Source: Billgrantia lactosivorans (GTDB lineage Bacteria > Pseudomonadota > Gammaproteobacteria > Pseudomonadales > Halomonadaceae). From it: a DNA stretch of 64,000 nt. The stretch lies in assembly GCF_003254665.1 (NCBI RefSeq), contig NZ_QHGY01000001.1:186001-250000 (forward strand), in the 5' to 3' direction. Position numbers and translations under genes: made by a program. This document shows, piece by piece, positions 44,047 through 53,810 of the stretch. Each line of letters starts with the position of its first letter. Within the stretch, counting starts at the first letter, position 1. Below the pieces are notes generated by a model, which was not told the DNA's origin, did not search any database, and was given only the letters and a program-made list of their open reading frames with translations.

Positions 44047-45930
44047 ATGGGAAGAGGCGTGATCTCGCGCATGGGGGCGGCGGCCCTGTGCCTCGGCATG
44101 GCGCAAGGAGCGCTTGCCCTCGAGGCACGTATCGACGGACTGGACGGGGATGTGGCCGACAACGTTCGCTACTACCTCGGCGAGCTGGATGCCGCCCAGT
44201 ACGACCGTCGTCGTCTGGAGGGCGAAGCGGTGCGTCGCACGCGCGAGGCCATGCGCGTCTATGGCTACTACGAGCCGCGCATCCGTCCGCGCCTCGATGA
44301 GCGCGACCCGCCGCGCCACGTCAACCTCACCATCGAACCCGGCCCGCAGGTGGTCATCGAGGTGCTCGACATTCGGCTCGAGGGCGAGGCATCCGAGGAC
44401 GAGCCCTTCCGCGACACCGTCGAGGGCTTCCCGCTGCAGGAGGGCGACCCCCTGGTGCACGCGCCCTGGGATCGCATGCGCGGCCGGCTGGCCAACCTGG
44501 CCCTCGAGCGTGGCTATTTCGACTGGTCCTTCAGCGATCGGCGCATGGAGGTGCGACCCTTCGACGAAAGCGCCCGGCTCTATCTGACCCTCGACAGCGG
44601 GCGACGCTACGCCTTCGGCGACATCGCGATCCGCGGCAGCCACATCGTCCAGGAACGGCTGCGCAACCTGGCGCCGTTCGAGCCCGGGGAGCCCTATCGG
44701 GCCGGCGAGGTGGCGCGCTATGCCCAGCGCCTGGGCCAGACCAACTGGTTCGGTTCGGTCAGCGTGCGGCCCCGGCTCGATGCCCGTCGCGAACTGGCCC
44801 TGGCGCCACCGACGCTGGGCTGGTGGAATGTGGTGGAGACCGAAGGCGACGCCGCGTTGCCGCAGGCGCCCTCGTCGCGTACGGCGATGACCCCCGGGCC
44901 GCGGCTCTCCGCCCCGGCGCTGGAAACGGTCTCTCGCCTCAACGAGCCCGAGCGCCCCGACATGCCGATCGACGTGGTGCTGGCCCCGGCCGACCGCCAT
45001 CAGTTCGAGACCGGCATCGGCTATGCCACCGATGTCGGGCCGCGGCTGCAATTCGGCTGGAACCAGCCGTGGATCAACCGCTACGGCCACAGCCTCGAGC
45101 ACGACGTCTTCCTGTCGCAGCCGGAGCAGCACCTGACCGGTACCTACCTGCTGCCACTCGACGACCCGCTGCGGGACCAGTACCGCTTGCAGTACGGGCT
45201 CCGCCATCGCGACAACGAGGATACCCAATCCAACGAGGCGACCGTCGAGCTGGCCCGGCGCTGGGAGTTCGACAACCGCTGGGTGCAGACCCTGTTCGTG
45301 CGAGCCACCTACGAGGATTTCACCCAGGGGGGCGAGGACGAGAGCGTCTTCATCTATTACCCCGGGGTGAGCTGGGCACGCACGCGCACCCGTGACCCTC
45401 GCTTTCCCACCTGGGGCGATCGCCAGCGCGTCACCCTCGAGTACTCCGACACTTCCTGGGGCTCGGGCGCCGACTTCCTGCGCATGACCGGCAACACCGA
45501 GTGGATTCGCATGCTCGGCGACGACCTGCGCTTCGTCGGCCGGTTGGCGCTGGGGGCCATCGAGACCAGCGATTTCTCCCAGTTGCCGCCCTCGCTGCGC
45601 TTCTTCACCGGCGGTGATCGCTCGGTCCGCGGCTACGCCTACGAGACCCTGGCGCCCCGCAACGAAGAAGGGCTGCTGCGCGGCGGCCAGCAGATGCTCG
45701 CCGGCAGCGTCGAGGTCCAGCGTCGCGTCACCGGCGACTGGTGGGGGGCGGCCTTCGTCGACACCGGCGATGCCTTCGACGACTGGTGGCCGCAGGAGCT
45801 CAACACCGGTGCCGGCCTCGGCGTGCGATGGATTTCCCCCGTCGGACCGGTGCGTTTCGACATCGCCCACCCCTTCGATGACGAGGAGAACTCGTGGCGT
45901 CTGCACTTCGCCATCGGCCCGGAATTCTGA
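44047..45930 (+). CDS. tamA: Translocation and assembly module outer-membrane protein TamA
   Basis: This 627-residue Omp85 protein has a signal peptide (cut near ALALEA), POTRA domains to about residue 255 and a 16-stranded barrel from about 310. The L6 signature FTGGDRSVRGYAYETLAP and a C-terminal Phe for BAM recognition (IGPEF) are present. It is about 50 residues longer than E. coli TamA as I recall it; the extra length is a Pro/Ala-rich linker near 258-315, between POTRA3 and the barrel. The ATG at 44047 lies 8 nt from GGAAG; a GTG at 44041 is too close. It overlaps tamB by 37 bp. Confidence 0.93.
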   Translation: MGRGVISRMGAAALCLGMAQGALALEARIDGLDGDVADNVRYYLGELDAAQYDRRRLEGEAVRRTREAMRVYGYYEPRIRPRLDERDPPRHVNLTIEPGPQVVIEVLDIRLEGEASEDEPFRDTVEGFPLQEGDPLVHAPWDRMRGRLANLALERGYFDWSFSDRRMEVRPFDESARLYLTLDSGRRYAFGDIAIRGSHIVQERLRNLAPFEPGEPYRAGEVARYAQRLGQTNWFGSVSVRPRLDARRELALAPPTLGWWNVVETEGDAALPQAPSSRTAMTPGPRLSAPALETVSRLNEPERPDMPIDVVLAPADRHQFETGIGYATDVGPRLQFGWNQPWINRYGHSLEHDVFLSQPEQHLTGTYLLPLDDPLRDQYRLQYGLRHRDNEDTQSNEATVELARRWEFDNRWVQTLFVRATYEDFTQGGEDESVFIYYPGVSWARTRTRDPRFPTWGDRQRVTLEYSDTSWGSGADFLRMTGNTEWIRMLGDDLRFVGRLALGAIETSDFSQLPPSLRFFTGGDRSVRGYAYETLAPRNEEGLLRGGQQMLAGSVEVQRRVTGDWWGAAFVDTGDAFDDWWPQELNTGAGLGVRWISPVGPVRFDIAHPFDDEENSWRLHFAIGPEF

Positions 45931-48900
45931 GAACTCGCCTGCTGCTGTGGTCGCTGCTGCGATTGCTGGTCGTGCTGCCCTTGCTGGCGATCGGCATCGC
46001 GATCCTCGCACTTGGCCTCGCCCTGTCACCCTGGGGCGCCGGCCTGCTGCTGGAGGAGGGTGCCAAGCGCGGCCTCTACCAGCTGGAGCGCGTCGAGGGC
46101 GCGCCACTGGATCGCCTGGTGCTGCATGGCTTTCGTCTGGAGAGCGGGACGGTCGATATCGCCGCCGAGCGGCTCGAGCTCGCCTGGGCGGACGACTGTC
46201 TGCTGCGTGGCCGGCTGTGCATCGAACGGCTGGCCGTACAAGGGGGCCGCGTGCACCTGCGGGCGGCGGAAGACGAGACCGACGACCCGCAGGCGCCACA
46301 GCAGAGCGGGGCGCTCGAGCCCGTGGACCTGCCGTTTCCCATGGAGGTCCGCGAGCTGGAGCTGGACGAGACGCAAGTGCGCCTCGCCGATGGCACCCAT
46401 ATCGCCTGGGAGACGTTCCATAGCGGCATCGAGGCGGAGGAGGATCGACTCGAGCTGTTGCCGTCGCGGCTCGCCCGGCTGCGGGTCGAACTCCCCCCCT
46501 CTGGGGCCGCCGCGCTCGCCCTGGAGGCGTCGGAAGGGGGCGCCGTGCTGAGTGCGCAGGCGCTGGCCGCCGCCGACGCCGTGCTCGAAGCGACCGAAGC
46601 CGAGTCGCCGCCCGGGCAGCGCGAACGCATCGCGCTGCCCGAGGTCACGCTGCCGCTGGCCGTGTCGGTGCCGCACCTGCGAGTCGAGGACATCGAAATC
46701 AGCGGACCGGTCGATTACTCCCTGCGCCACCTTGACCTCGCTCTCGAGGCGAGCGGCCAGGAGCTCGAGATCGTCGCGCTGGAGGCCGCCAGCCTCGATG
46801 CCGATGCAAGGCTTTCCGGGCGAGTCGCGCTGCGTGACGACTACCCGCTCGAGGCGCGGCTGGAAGCCGCCCTGTGGCTGCCCGAGTTGATGCCCGAACT
46901 CGCCGGCCAGCGCCTCGAACTGGAGCTGGACGGCAGCCTCGCCGAGCTGAGGGCGCAGCTGACGGCGCGCGGCCCGGCGGAAGCCGAGCTGACGGCGCAG
47001 GCCGACGTGCTGGACCCCAAGGTGCCGCTCGAGGCCTCGCTGCAGAGTGAGTTCCTGCGCTGGCCGCTGCCCATGGCCGTGGAACTGGGGCAGGAGGAGG
47101 CGCTCGGCGAGCCCTACGTGGTCGAGGACCTCGACCTGCGCCTCTCGGGTAGCCTGGACGACTACAGCGTGGCACTGTCGACGCGCCTGGAGGGGCCGGA
47201 GATTCCCCTGACCCGGGTCGCGCTGTCGGGCAGCGGCGATCTGGGGCACTTCGCCTGGTTGCCGCTGTCGCTGGCCGTGGGCGAGGCCTCGGTGGTCAGT
47301 CGCGGCCGCGTCGAGTGGCAAGAGGGGCTGGACGTCGAAGGTACGGCGCGACTGGACAACGTCGATCCCGGACGCTTTACCGATGCCGTGCAAGGCCGCC
47401 TCGACGGCGACCTGGAGCTCGCCTTCTCCCAGACCCCCCAGGGGTGGCGGCTGCGCGTGCCGCGGCTGGCCATCGACGGTGAACTTCAGGAGCTGCCGTT
47501 GTCGCTGCGCGGACGGCTGGAAGGTGACAGCGCCATGCAGTGGCGGGTCGAGGAGTTCGATTTCCGCCAGGGCGACAACCGCATCACCGCCAGCGGGGTC
47601 GTCTCCGAGCGACGCATGGACCTGGGCGGGGACATCTCGCTCACCGAGCTGGGCAGCCTGCACGACGAACTCAGCGGCAGCCTGAGCGGGCGTTTCGGCA
47701 CCGCGGGCACGCTGGAGCGACCGAGCCTGGAGCTCGACCTGCGCGGCCGCGCCCTGGCCTTCGCCGACAACCGCCTCGAGTCGCTGCGGCTCGTCGGCGA
47801 CGTGGAGGGGCTGGACGATCCCGACCTCGACGTCAGGCTCGACCTCGAGGGCCTGGCCGCGGGCGGGCAGCGCTTCACGGATGCATCGCTGACCCTGGCG
47901 GGGCGGCTCTCCTCCCATCGTGCCGAACTCGCCGCCAGCGGCGCGCGCGGCATGCCGCTGTCACGCGCCTCGCTGATCCTCGAAGGCGGGCTCGACAGCG
48001 AGCGGCAGCGTTATGCGGGGCGCATCGACCCGCTCGACGTCGACAGCGAGTACGGGGCGCTTCGCCTCGACGAGCCGATCGCGTTCGAAGCCGACCTGGC
48101 CGGCGGACGGGCCCGGGTGCAGCCGTTCTGCCTGCGTCGCGAGCAGGGGGGGCGGCTGTGCCTGGACGAGGCGATGCAAGCCAGCGCCGACGCGGGGAGT
48201 GCGGCAGTGTCGGTGCGCGGCATGCCCATGGACCTGCTCGACGAGTGGCTGCCGGAGGAGTGGCGCGCCGGCGGCGAGACCGACCTGCGGCTCGGGGCCG
48301 AGTGGCGGCAGGGCGGCAGCCGCTGGAACCTCGACGCGGAGCTGGCCAGCCAGCTGGACCTGGAGGGGGTCGACATCTATGGCCAGCCCTGGTCGATGCC
48401 CGACACGCGCCTCGATGCCCGACTCGACGCCAGTGAGGCGCGCACGTCGGTCGAGCTTGGTTTGGAGCTCGGCGACGCCGGCCGCCTCGACCTCGACCTC
48501 GGCCTGGAGGATCCGCTGGGGGCCGGCGAGCTGGACGGCGAACTGGTCGTCGATGGCCTCGACCTGTCGCGCTATCGCACCCTCACCGAGGGGCTCGACC
48601 TGCTCGAAGGTGACGTCGACGGCCGGGTGGGAATCTCGGGCAACCGCAACCGCCCGAGCCTGGATGGGGCGCTCGAGCTCAGCGCCCTGCAGGCCTCGGG
48701 GCCTGATGTACCGCTGATCGTCGAGGATGGCCGCATTCGGGTCGAGTTCAACGGCGATAGTGCGCGCCTGATGGGCTACGTGGCCAGCGACGAGGGGCGC
48801 CTGGTCATCGATGGCGAGGCCGCCTGGCCGTCGCTCGACGAGTGGCGCATCGGCGTGGATCTCGACGGCACCCGCCAACCGCTGCTGGTGAACCTGCCTC

Positions 48901-49892
48901 AGTTCGGCCGCCTGCGCGTCGCCCCGGATATCGCCGTGCGCGTCGACCCGCGGCAACTCCGGGTGCGCGGTGACGTTCAGGTGCCCTGGGCGCGGCTCGA
49001 AATCGGCGAAGCCCCGCCGGAGGCCGTCAGCCCCAGCCCCGACGAGATCATCATCACCCGCCGCGACGAGGAGCGGGCCCGGCGCAGCGGCGCCTCGGAG
49101 GAAGCCCCCGGCGACGACGAAGCGGCGGCGGTGGCCCTGCGCGAGGCGGGCATGCGGCTCGACGTGCGGCTCGAACTGCACCTCGGCCCCGACATGCTGC
49201 TGGAAGCCATGGGCCTCGAGACCGGCCTGGTCGGGACCCTGCAGGTGCGCCAGCAGGACGGACCGGTGCAGCTGTTCGGCGATGTCAGCCTGAGCGACGG
49301 GCGCTTCCGCGCCTTCGGCCAGGACCTGGTGATCCGGCAGGGTGAGCTCCTGTTCAGCGGCCCTCCCGATCAGCCGCTGCTCGACTTCGAGGCGATCCGC
49401 AATCCCGACATCACCGAAGATGGCGTGGTGGCGGGGCTGCGCGTGGCAGGCTTCGCCGCCGAGCCGACCCTGACGATCTTCTCCGAGCCGGCCATGGACG
49501 AGGCGCGGGCGCTCTCCTACCTGCTGCGCGGACGTGCGCCGCGGGACGGCGACGCCGACGGCGCGCTGACCTCGGCGCTGGTCGGCCTGACCCTGGGGCG
49601 CACCGGCGGTGCCGTGGGGGCGATCGGACAGGCGTTCGGCATCGACGACCTGGCGCTGGAGACCAGCGGTGTCGGCGACGACAGCCAGGTGGTGGTCAGC
49701 GGCTACCTGACAGAGGATCTGCGCGTCAGCTATGGTGTCGGTATCTTCTCGCCGATCGCCGAACTGACGCTGCGCTACACGCTGTGGCGCGACCTCTACG
49801 TGCAGGCCGTTTCCGGCGCCGCCCAGGCCGTGGACCTGATCTACATCTTCACTCGGCCGGGCAATCCGCCGCAGATCGACGGCGCCCGCTGA
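45894..49892 (+). CDS. tamB: Translocation and assembly module inner-membrane protein TamB
   Basis: This 1332-residue AsmA/VPS13-like bridge protein has an N-terminal membrane anchor (about 15-45, LLLWSLLRLLVVLPLLAIG). A very long beta-taco body follows, and the conserved TamB (DUF490) C-terminal domain contains SYLLRGRAPRDGDADGALTSALVGL and the ending LTLRYTLWRDLYVQAVSG. It moves phospholipid or helps insert outer-membrane proteins together with TamA. GTG at 45894, inside the end of tamA, has GAGGAG 6 nt upstream, implying translational coupling. Confidence 0.93.
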   Translation: MASALRHRPGILRTRLLLWSLLRLLVVLPLLAIGIAILALGLALSPWGAGLLLEEGAKRGLYQLERVEGAPLDRLVLHGFRLESGTVDIAAERLELAWADDCLLRGRLCIERLAVQGGRVHLRAAEDETDDPQAPQQSGALEPVDLPFPMEVRELELDETQVRLADGTHIAWETFHSGIEAEEDRLELLPSRLARLRVELPPSGAAALALEASEGGAVLSAQALAAADAVLEATEAESPPGQRERIALPEVTLPLAVSVPHLRVEDIEISGPVDYSLRHLDLALEASGQELEIVALEAASLDADARLSGRVALRDDYPLEARLEAALWLPELMPELAGQRLELELDGSLAELRAQLTARGPAEAELTAQADVLDPKVPLEASLQSEFLRWPLPMAVELGQEEALGEPYVVEDLDLRLSGSLDDYSVALSTRLEGPEIPLTRVALSGSGDLGHFAWLPLSLAVGEASVVSRGRVEWQEGLDVEGTARLDNVDPGRFTDAVQGRLDGDLELAFSQTPQGWRLRVPRLAIDGELQELPLSLRGRLEGDSAMQWRVEEFDFRQGDNRITASGVVSERRMDLGGDISLTELGSLHDELSGSLSGRFGTAGTLERPSLELDLRGRALAFADNRLESLRLVGDVEGLDDPDLDVRLDLEGLAAGGQRFTDASLTLAGRLSSHRAELAASGARGMPLSRASLILEGGLDSERQRYAGRIDPLDVDSEYGALRLDEPIAFEADLAGGRARVQPFCLRREQGGRLCLDEAMQASADAGSAAVSVRGMPMDLLDEWLPEEWRAGGETDLRLGAEWRQGGSRWNLDAELASQLDLEGVDIYGQPWSMPDTRLDARLDASEARTSVELGLELGDAGRLDLDLGLEDPLGAGELDGELVVDGLDLSRYRTLTEGLDLLEGDVDGRVGISGNRNRPSLDGALELSALQASGPDVPLIVEDGRIRVEFNGDSARLMGYVASDEGRLVIDGEAAWPSLDEWRIGVDLDGTRQPLLVNLPQFGRLRVAPDIAVRVDPRQLRVRGDVQVPWARLEIGEAPPEAVSPSPDEIIITRRDEERARRSGASEEAPGDDEAAAVALREAGMRLDVRLELHLGPDMLLEAMGLETGLVGTLQVRQQDGPVQLFGDVSLSDGRFRAFGQDLVIRQGELLFSGPPDQPLLDFEAIRNPDITEDGVVAGLRVAGFAAEPTLTIFSEPAMDEARALSYLLRGRAPRDGDADGALTSALVGLTLGRTGGAVGAIGQAFGIDDLALETSGVGDDSQVVVSGYLTEDLRVSYGVGIFSPIAELTLRYTLWRDLYVQAVSGAAQAVDLIYIFTRPGNPPQIDGAR

Positions 49893-49952
49893 TCGGCGGC
49901 CCCGCGACCGTTGTCGCGGGGTGCCACCGGCCTCGTTCACAGGAGAATCGTG

Positions 49953-50567
49953 ATGACCGTCGAACCTTCCCATGCCCTGCCCGGACGCGATGCGCCGCTG
50001 CGTGTCTCGGGCGTGCACGCCGTCAGCGGCCGGGCGATGCTGCCGCCTTTTCCCGAGGGGCACGAGACGATCGTGCTTGGCCTCGGCTGTTTCTGGGGCG
50101 CCGAGCGGCTGTTCTGGCAGTTGCCCGGCGTTCACGTCACCGCGGTGGGCTATGCCGGCGGGGTGACCCCCAACCCCACCTACGAAGAAACCTGCACCGG
50201 CCGCACCGGCCACGCCGAAGTGGTCAGGGTGGTCTTCGACCCGCGAGAAGTGACGCTCGAGACGCTGCTCGGGGTGTTCTGGGAGGCGCATGATCCGACC
50301 CAGGGCATGCGCCAGGGCAACGATGTGGGCAGCCAGTATCGCTCGGCGATCTACACCACCAGCGCTGCGCAGCTCGCCGTCGCGCAGCGCAGCCGCGACG
50401 CCTACCAGGCCGCGCTGACCCGGGCCGGTCGAGGGCGAATCACCACGGAGATCGAACCGCTCGACGCCTTCTACCTGGCAGAGGAGTACCACCAGCAGTA
50501 CCTGCACAAGAATCCGGGGGGCTACTGCGGCCTGCGCGGGACCGGGGTCAGTTGTCCGACCGGCTGA
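49953..50567 (+). CDS. msrA: Peptide-methionine (S)-S-oxide reductase
   Basis: This 204-residue enzyme repairs methionine-S-sulfoxide. It has the catalytic GCFWGAE (Cys46), [26 protein letters not shown] and [22 protein letters not shown] lies 8 nt before the ATG at 49953. Its last 20 bp overlap the 3' end of the convergent yheT-like gene. The long N-terminus before the catalytic Cys is shared with the E. coli type. Confidence 0.95.
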   Translation: MTVEPSHALPGRDAPLRVSGVHAVSGRAMLPPFPEGHETIVLGLGCFWGAERLFWQLPGVHVTAVGYAGGVTPNPTYEETCTGRTGHAEVVRVVFDPREVTLETLLGVFWEAHDPTQGMRQGNDVGSQYRSAIYTTSAAQLAVAQRSRDAYQAALTRAGRGRITTEIEPLDAFYLAEEYHQQYLHKNPGGYCGLRGTGVSCPTG

Positions 50568-51588
50568 GGTGGCGCTCCATCGCCGATTGCCAGGAGGCGC
50601 CGGTATCGGCCCAGCAGGCGAGTTCGTGTGCCAGGCGCCGCGCCAGCCACGGCTGCAGGCGCCGATCGCGACACTCCACGAAGCCGACGTGACCGCCGTG
50701 GCGGGTGATCTCCAGGCGCACCGCGTCGGCGGGGTCGGGGAGCCGCTCGAACAGCCCGGCGGGCATGAAGGGGTCGTCGTCGGCGTGCAGGATCAGGGTG
50801 GGCAGCTCGACCTCGCCGAGCAGGCGTCCGGCGGACGCGCGGCGGTAGTAGTCGGCGGCATCGCGAAAACCGTGCAGCGGCGCGGTGACCGCATCGTCGT
50901 AAGCATGCAGGCTGTCGATGCGTGCCAGCGCGTGGCGGTCCAGGGCCAGCGGCAACTCGCCGCGGGCCAGACGCGGCGCGACCTTGCGCTTCAACGCGTT
51001 CAGCAGGTGGCGTTCGTAGAGCCGCGAAAAGCCGCGATGCAGCCTCTCGGCGCTGGCGGCGAGGTCGAGCGGGGCGCTGACCACGATGGCGCCGGCCAGG
51101 TCGAGGCCGCCACCGCCCTGCTCGGCGACGAGCTTGAGCAGCATGTTGCCGCCCAGCGAGACGCCGGCGGCCACCTTCAGCGCCTTGGGATAGCGCCGTG
51201 ACAGTTCGCTGATCAGCCAGTAGGCATCGGCGGTATCGCCGCTGTGGTAGGCGCGGGGCAGCCGGTTGGGATGACGGCCGCAGCCGCGGAAATGCATCAG
51301 CAGCGCACGCCAGCCCATGTCGCTGGCCGTCGCCAGCAGCCAGCGGGCATAGGGGGAGCGGAACGACCCCTCGAGGCCATGGAACAGCACGAAGAGTGGC
51401 GCGCCGGGGTCGGCAGGGGCCGGATGAATCCACTCGAGTTCGACGAAATCGCCGTCGGGCAGCTCGAGGATCTCGCTGTCGCGTGCGAGTCGGGGCCGCG
51501 GCAGCAGCCGAGGCAACAGCGTCTGCACGTGCGGGTTGGTCAACCCGCGCGGGGGAGCGAAGCCGGACTGCTGACGCCGTTCACGCAT
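50548..51588 (-). CDS. YheT-like alpha/beta hydrolase
   Basis: This 346-residue hydrolase has the YheT/embryogenesis-associated family landmarks: NPHVQTLLP (18-26), [12 protein letters not shown] with the oxyanion region, [13 protein letters not shown], nucleophile Ser144 in GVSLGGN, and the late Asp (HADDDPFM) and His (HGGHVGF). The substrate is unknown, probably a lipid-like ester. It begins 4 bp after the stop of pepQ, so the two form an operon. The 3' end overlaps msrA. Confidence 0.9.
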   Translation of the reverse strand: MRERRQQSGFAPPRGLTNPHVQTLLPRLLPRPRLARDSEILELPDGDFVELEWIHPAPADPGAPLFVLFHGLEGSFRSPYARWLLATASDMGWRALLMHFRGCGRHPNRLPRAYHSGDTADAYWLISELSRRYPKALKVAAGVSLGGNMLLKLVAEQGGGGLDLAGAIVVSAPLDLAASAERLHRGFSRLYERHLLNALKRKVAPRLARGELPLALDRHALARIDSLHAYDDAVTAPLHGFRDAADYYRRASAGRLLGEVELPTLILHADDDPFMPAGLFERLPDPADAVRLEITRHGGHVGFVECRDRRLQPWLARRLAHELACWADTGASWQSAMERHLSRSDN

Positions 51589-51592
51589 GGGA

Positions 51593-52912
51593 TCACTCGA
51601 TGTCTGGGGTCAGGTTCCTGGCTGCGTCGGCCGTGACCACCACGTTATCCTCGATGCGAATGCCGCCATGGGGGGCCAGGCGCTCGATCAACCCCCGGTT
51701 CAGCAGCCGCCCCGCGGGACCGGATGCGAGCGGCTCGAGCAGCATGGGGATGACGTACAGCCCCGGTTCTATGGTGACCGCCATTCCCGCTTCCAGTTCC
51801 CGGGTCAGGCGCAGCGCGGGATGCTCGGCCGGCGGCGGCCGGGGAGTGCCGTCGCGCGCCGAGCGACCGGCCACGTCGTGCACCTGGACGCCCAGCAGGT
51901 GACCAAGCCCATGGGGGCAGAAGGCGCGCGTGATGCCGCTCTCGACGATAGCCTCCGCCGTGCCTGCGACCAGCTCGCTCTCCGCCAGCAGCTCGCCGAG
52001 CAGGCGATGCATCCAGCCGTGCAGCTCGACGTAATCGACGCCGGGCGCCACGGCCGCGACGAGGCGCTGCTTGATGGCGTGCATACGGTCGACCAGCGTG
52101 GCGAAGAGCGGGTCGGCGTCCGCCCCGGGCCAGGTACGGGTGATGTCGGCACAATAGCCGCGGTAGCGGTGGCCCGCGTCCACCAGCAGGCCGTGGCGTT
52201 GCGGTGGCGCGGCCGTGTCGTAATGCTGGTAGTGCAGCACCGCGGCATGGGAGCCGATGGCGACGATGTTGCCGTAGGGCAGCTCGCCTTCTCGCTGGCG
52301 CGAGGCCTGCAGGTAGGCCAGGTGGATCTCGAGTTCGCTACCACCGGAGAGGAAGCTCTCGCGCGCGGCGCGATGGCCGAGGCCGGCCAGGCGATTGGCC
52401 TCGGCCAGGCAGGCGATTTCGTAGGCGCTCTTGCGCACGCGCCCCTCGTCCAGCGCGGCCAGCAGGGCAGGGGGGTTGCACGCGACTCCCTCTTGGGCGC
52501 CAAGGTCCCGGGCGCTGGCACTGTCGAGATCGCCGATCACGGCGAAGCGCCCTGCGCCGAGTTTCGGTGGCGCGGCGTCCTGCACGCGCACGATTTCGAG
52601 ATGCTCGGTCCAGGCCTGTTCGGGCAACTGCGGCGGCAGGTGCCAGAAGTCCTCCGGCGCGTGCAGGAAGCAGGTGGTTGGCTGGCCCGGTCGGACCAGC
52701 AGCCAGCTATGGGCCAGGCCGGCCTGGCCGGTCCAGTGCTGGAAATGGCCGTAGCTGCAGAAGTTGGCGTACTGGTCATCGCCGAAGTGAAGGGCCGGGC
52801 GACCACTGTGGATCAGGACCCCATCGTAGCCCAGGGCGCCCAGTATCCCGGCGTAGCGACTTTCGAGGCACCGGAGGTGTTCACGTTGCAGCGTGGCGAA
52901 TGGGTCGGACAT
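51593..52912 (-). CDS. pepQ: Xaa-Pro dipeptidase
   Basis: This 439-residue M24 metallopeptidase cleaves X-Pro dipeptides. The dinuclear metal ligands are visible: Asp in LLVDAGHRYRGYCADITRTW (two), His in HGLGHLLGVQVHD, Glu in VTIEPGLY and Glu in GIRIEDNVVV. Length matches E. coli PepQ (443). The N-terminus is the creatinase-like domain. The ATG ending at 52912 has GGGAAAG close upstream. PepQ-type enzymes can also hydrolyse organophosphate triesters. Confidence 0.94.
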   Translation of the reverse strand: MSDPFATLQREHLRCLESRYAGILGALGYDGVLIHSGRPALHFGDDQYANFCSYGHFQHWTGQAGLAHSWLLVRPGQPTTCFLHAPEDFWHLPPQLPEQAWTEHLEIVRVQDAAPPKLGAGRFAVIGDLDSASARDLGAQEGVACNPPALLAALDEGRVRKSAYEIACLAEANRLAGLGHRAARESFLSGGSELEIHLAYLQASRQREGELPYGNIVAIGSHAAVLHYQHYDTAAPPQRHGLLVDAGHRYRGYCADITRTWPGADADPLFATLVDRMHAIKQRLVAAVAPGVDYVELHGWMHRLLGELLAESELVAGTAEAIVESGITRAFCPHGLGHLLGVQVHDVAGRSARDGTPRPPPAEHPALRLTRELEAGMAVTIEPGLYVIPMLLEPLASGPAGRLLNRGLIERLAPHGGIRIEDNVVVTADAARNLTPDIE

Positions 52913-52983
52913 CGGCTTTCCCTGCGCAGGACTTCGCTCGCAGTGTAATGGTGCTCGCCCGCGGTTTCGAGGCGAGCCGCTCG

Positions 52984-53637
52984 TCAGGCGCCGGGGCTCG
53001 ACTCGAGGCGGTCGATGCGGTACAGCGTGGCCACCTGGTCCAACCCCTTCACGGTGCACTTGAGGTCGGTGATGCGACCGTCGCCGAGCCCGTAGATCCA
53101 GCCATGGACGGCCAGCGGCTGGCCGCGCTGCCAGGCGAGCTGGACGATCTTGGTGCGGCACAGGTTGTTGACCTGGGCCTGCACGTTGAGCTCGCACATG
53201 CGATCGATCTGCTGATCGAGGGGCAGGTGCGCGAGGCTGGGGCGATGGTGGCTGTAGAGCTCGCGGACTGAATGCAGCCAGTAATCGACCATGCCGCACT
53301 CGCCCCCCGCCACTGCCGCGCGCACGCCGCCGCAACCGTAGTGGCCCACGACCATGATGTGCCTGACGCGCAGTACGTCGACGGCGTACTGCACCACCGA
53401 CAGGGCGTTCATGTCGTTGTGATGCAGCAGGTTGGCGACGTTGCGATGGACGAAGACCTCGCCCGGGGGGAGCGACACGATCTGGTTGGCGGGGACCCGG
53501 CTGTCCGAGCAGCCGATCCAGAGATAATCGGGATTCTGCTGCTGCGACAGGCGAGTGAAGTAGTCCGCATCCTCGCGGCACATGCGCTCCGCCCAGGAGC
53601 GGTTGTTGTCGAGCAGGGTTTCGATGTCCTTGTCCAT
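52984..53637 (-). CDS. can: Beta-class carbonic anhydrase
   Basis: This 217-residue zinc enzyme interconverts CO2 and bicarbonate. The ligands are Cys43 with Asp45-Arg47 (CSDSRVP), His99 and Cys102 (GHYGCGG). The N-terminal MDKDIETLLDNNRSWAE and the VNNLCRTKIVQ region match E. coli Can closely. It is divergent from gor, 173 bp apart, and precedes pepQ by 71 bp on the same strand. Confidence 0.96.
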   Translation of the reverse strand: MDKDIETLLDNNRSWAERMCREDADYFTRLSQQQNPDYLWIGCSDSRVPANQIVSLPPGEVFVHRNVANLLHHNDMNALSVVQYAVDVLRVRHIMVVGHYGCGGVRAAVAGGECGMVDYWLHSVRELYSHHRPSLAHLPLDQQIDRMCELNVQAQVNNLCRTKIVQLAWQRGQPLAVHGWIYGLGDGRITDLKCTVKGLDQVATLYRIDRLESSPGA

Positions 53638-53810
53638 GCGGGCTCCATTGTCAGGGGGGCGGTTGCCGAGCGCTTCTTGTACCGCCGTGGGGGTTGGCGG
53701 TCAACCGGCGCCGTTGCCCGGGGTGGCTCTACATGGCATGGGTGGCGCTGGTAAAATCGTGCGATTCGACCGGGCCGTCTTCCCGTGCCCGGCAAGACAA
53801 GGGGAAGCAA

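Noticed and set aside
47961..50507. An 848-codon minus-strand frame opposite tamB and msrA.
   Set aside because: TamB and MsrA motifs are clear on the plus strand; the antisense translation is low-complexity (Ala, Gly, Val, Gln, His) and has no ribosome site.
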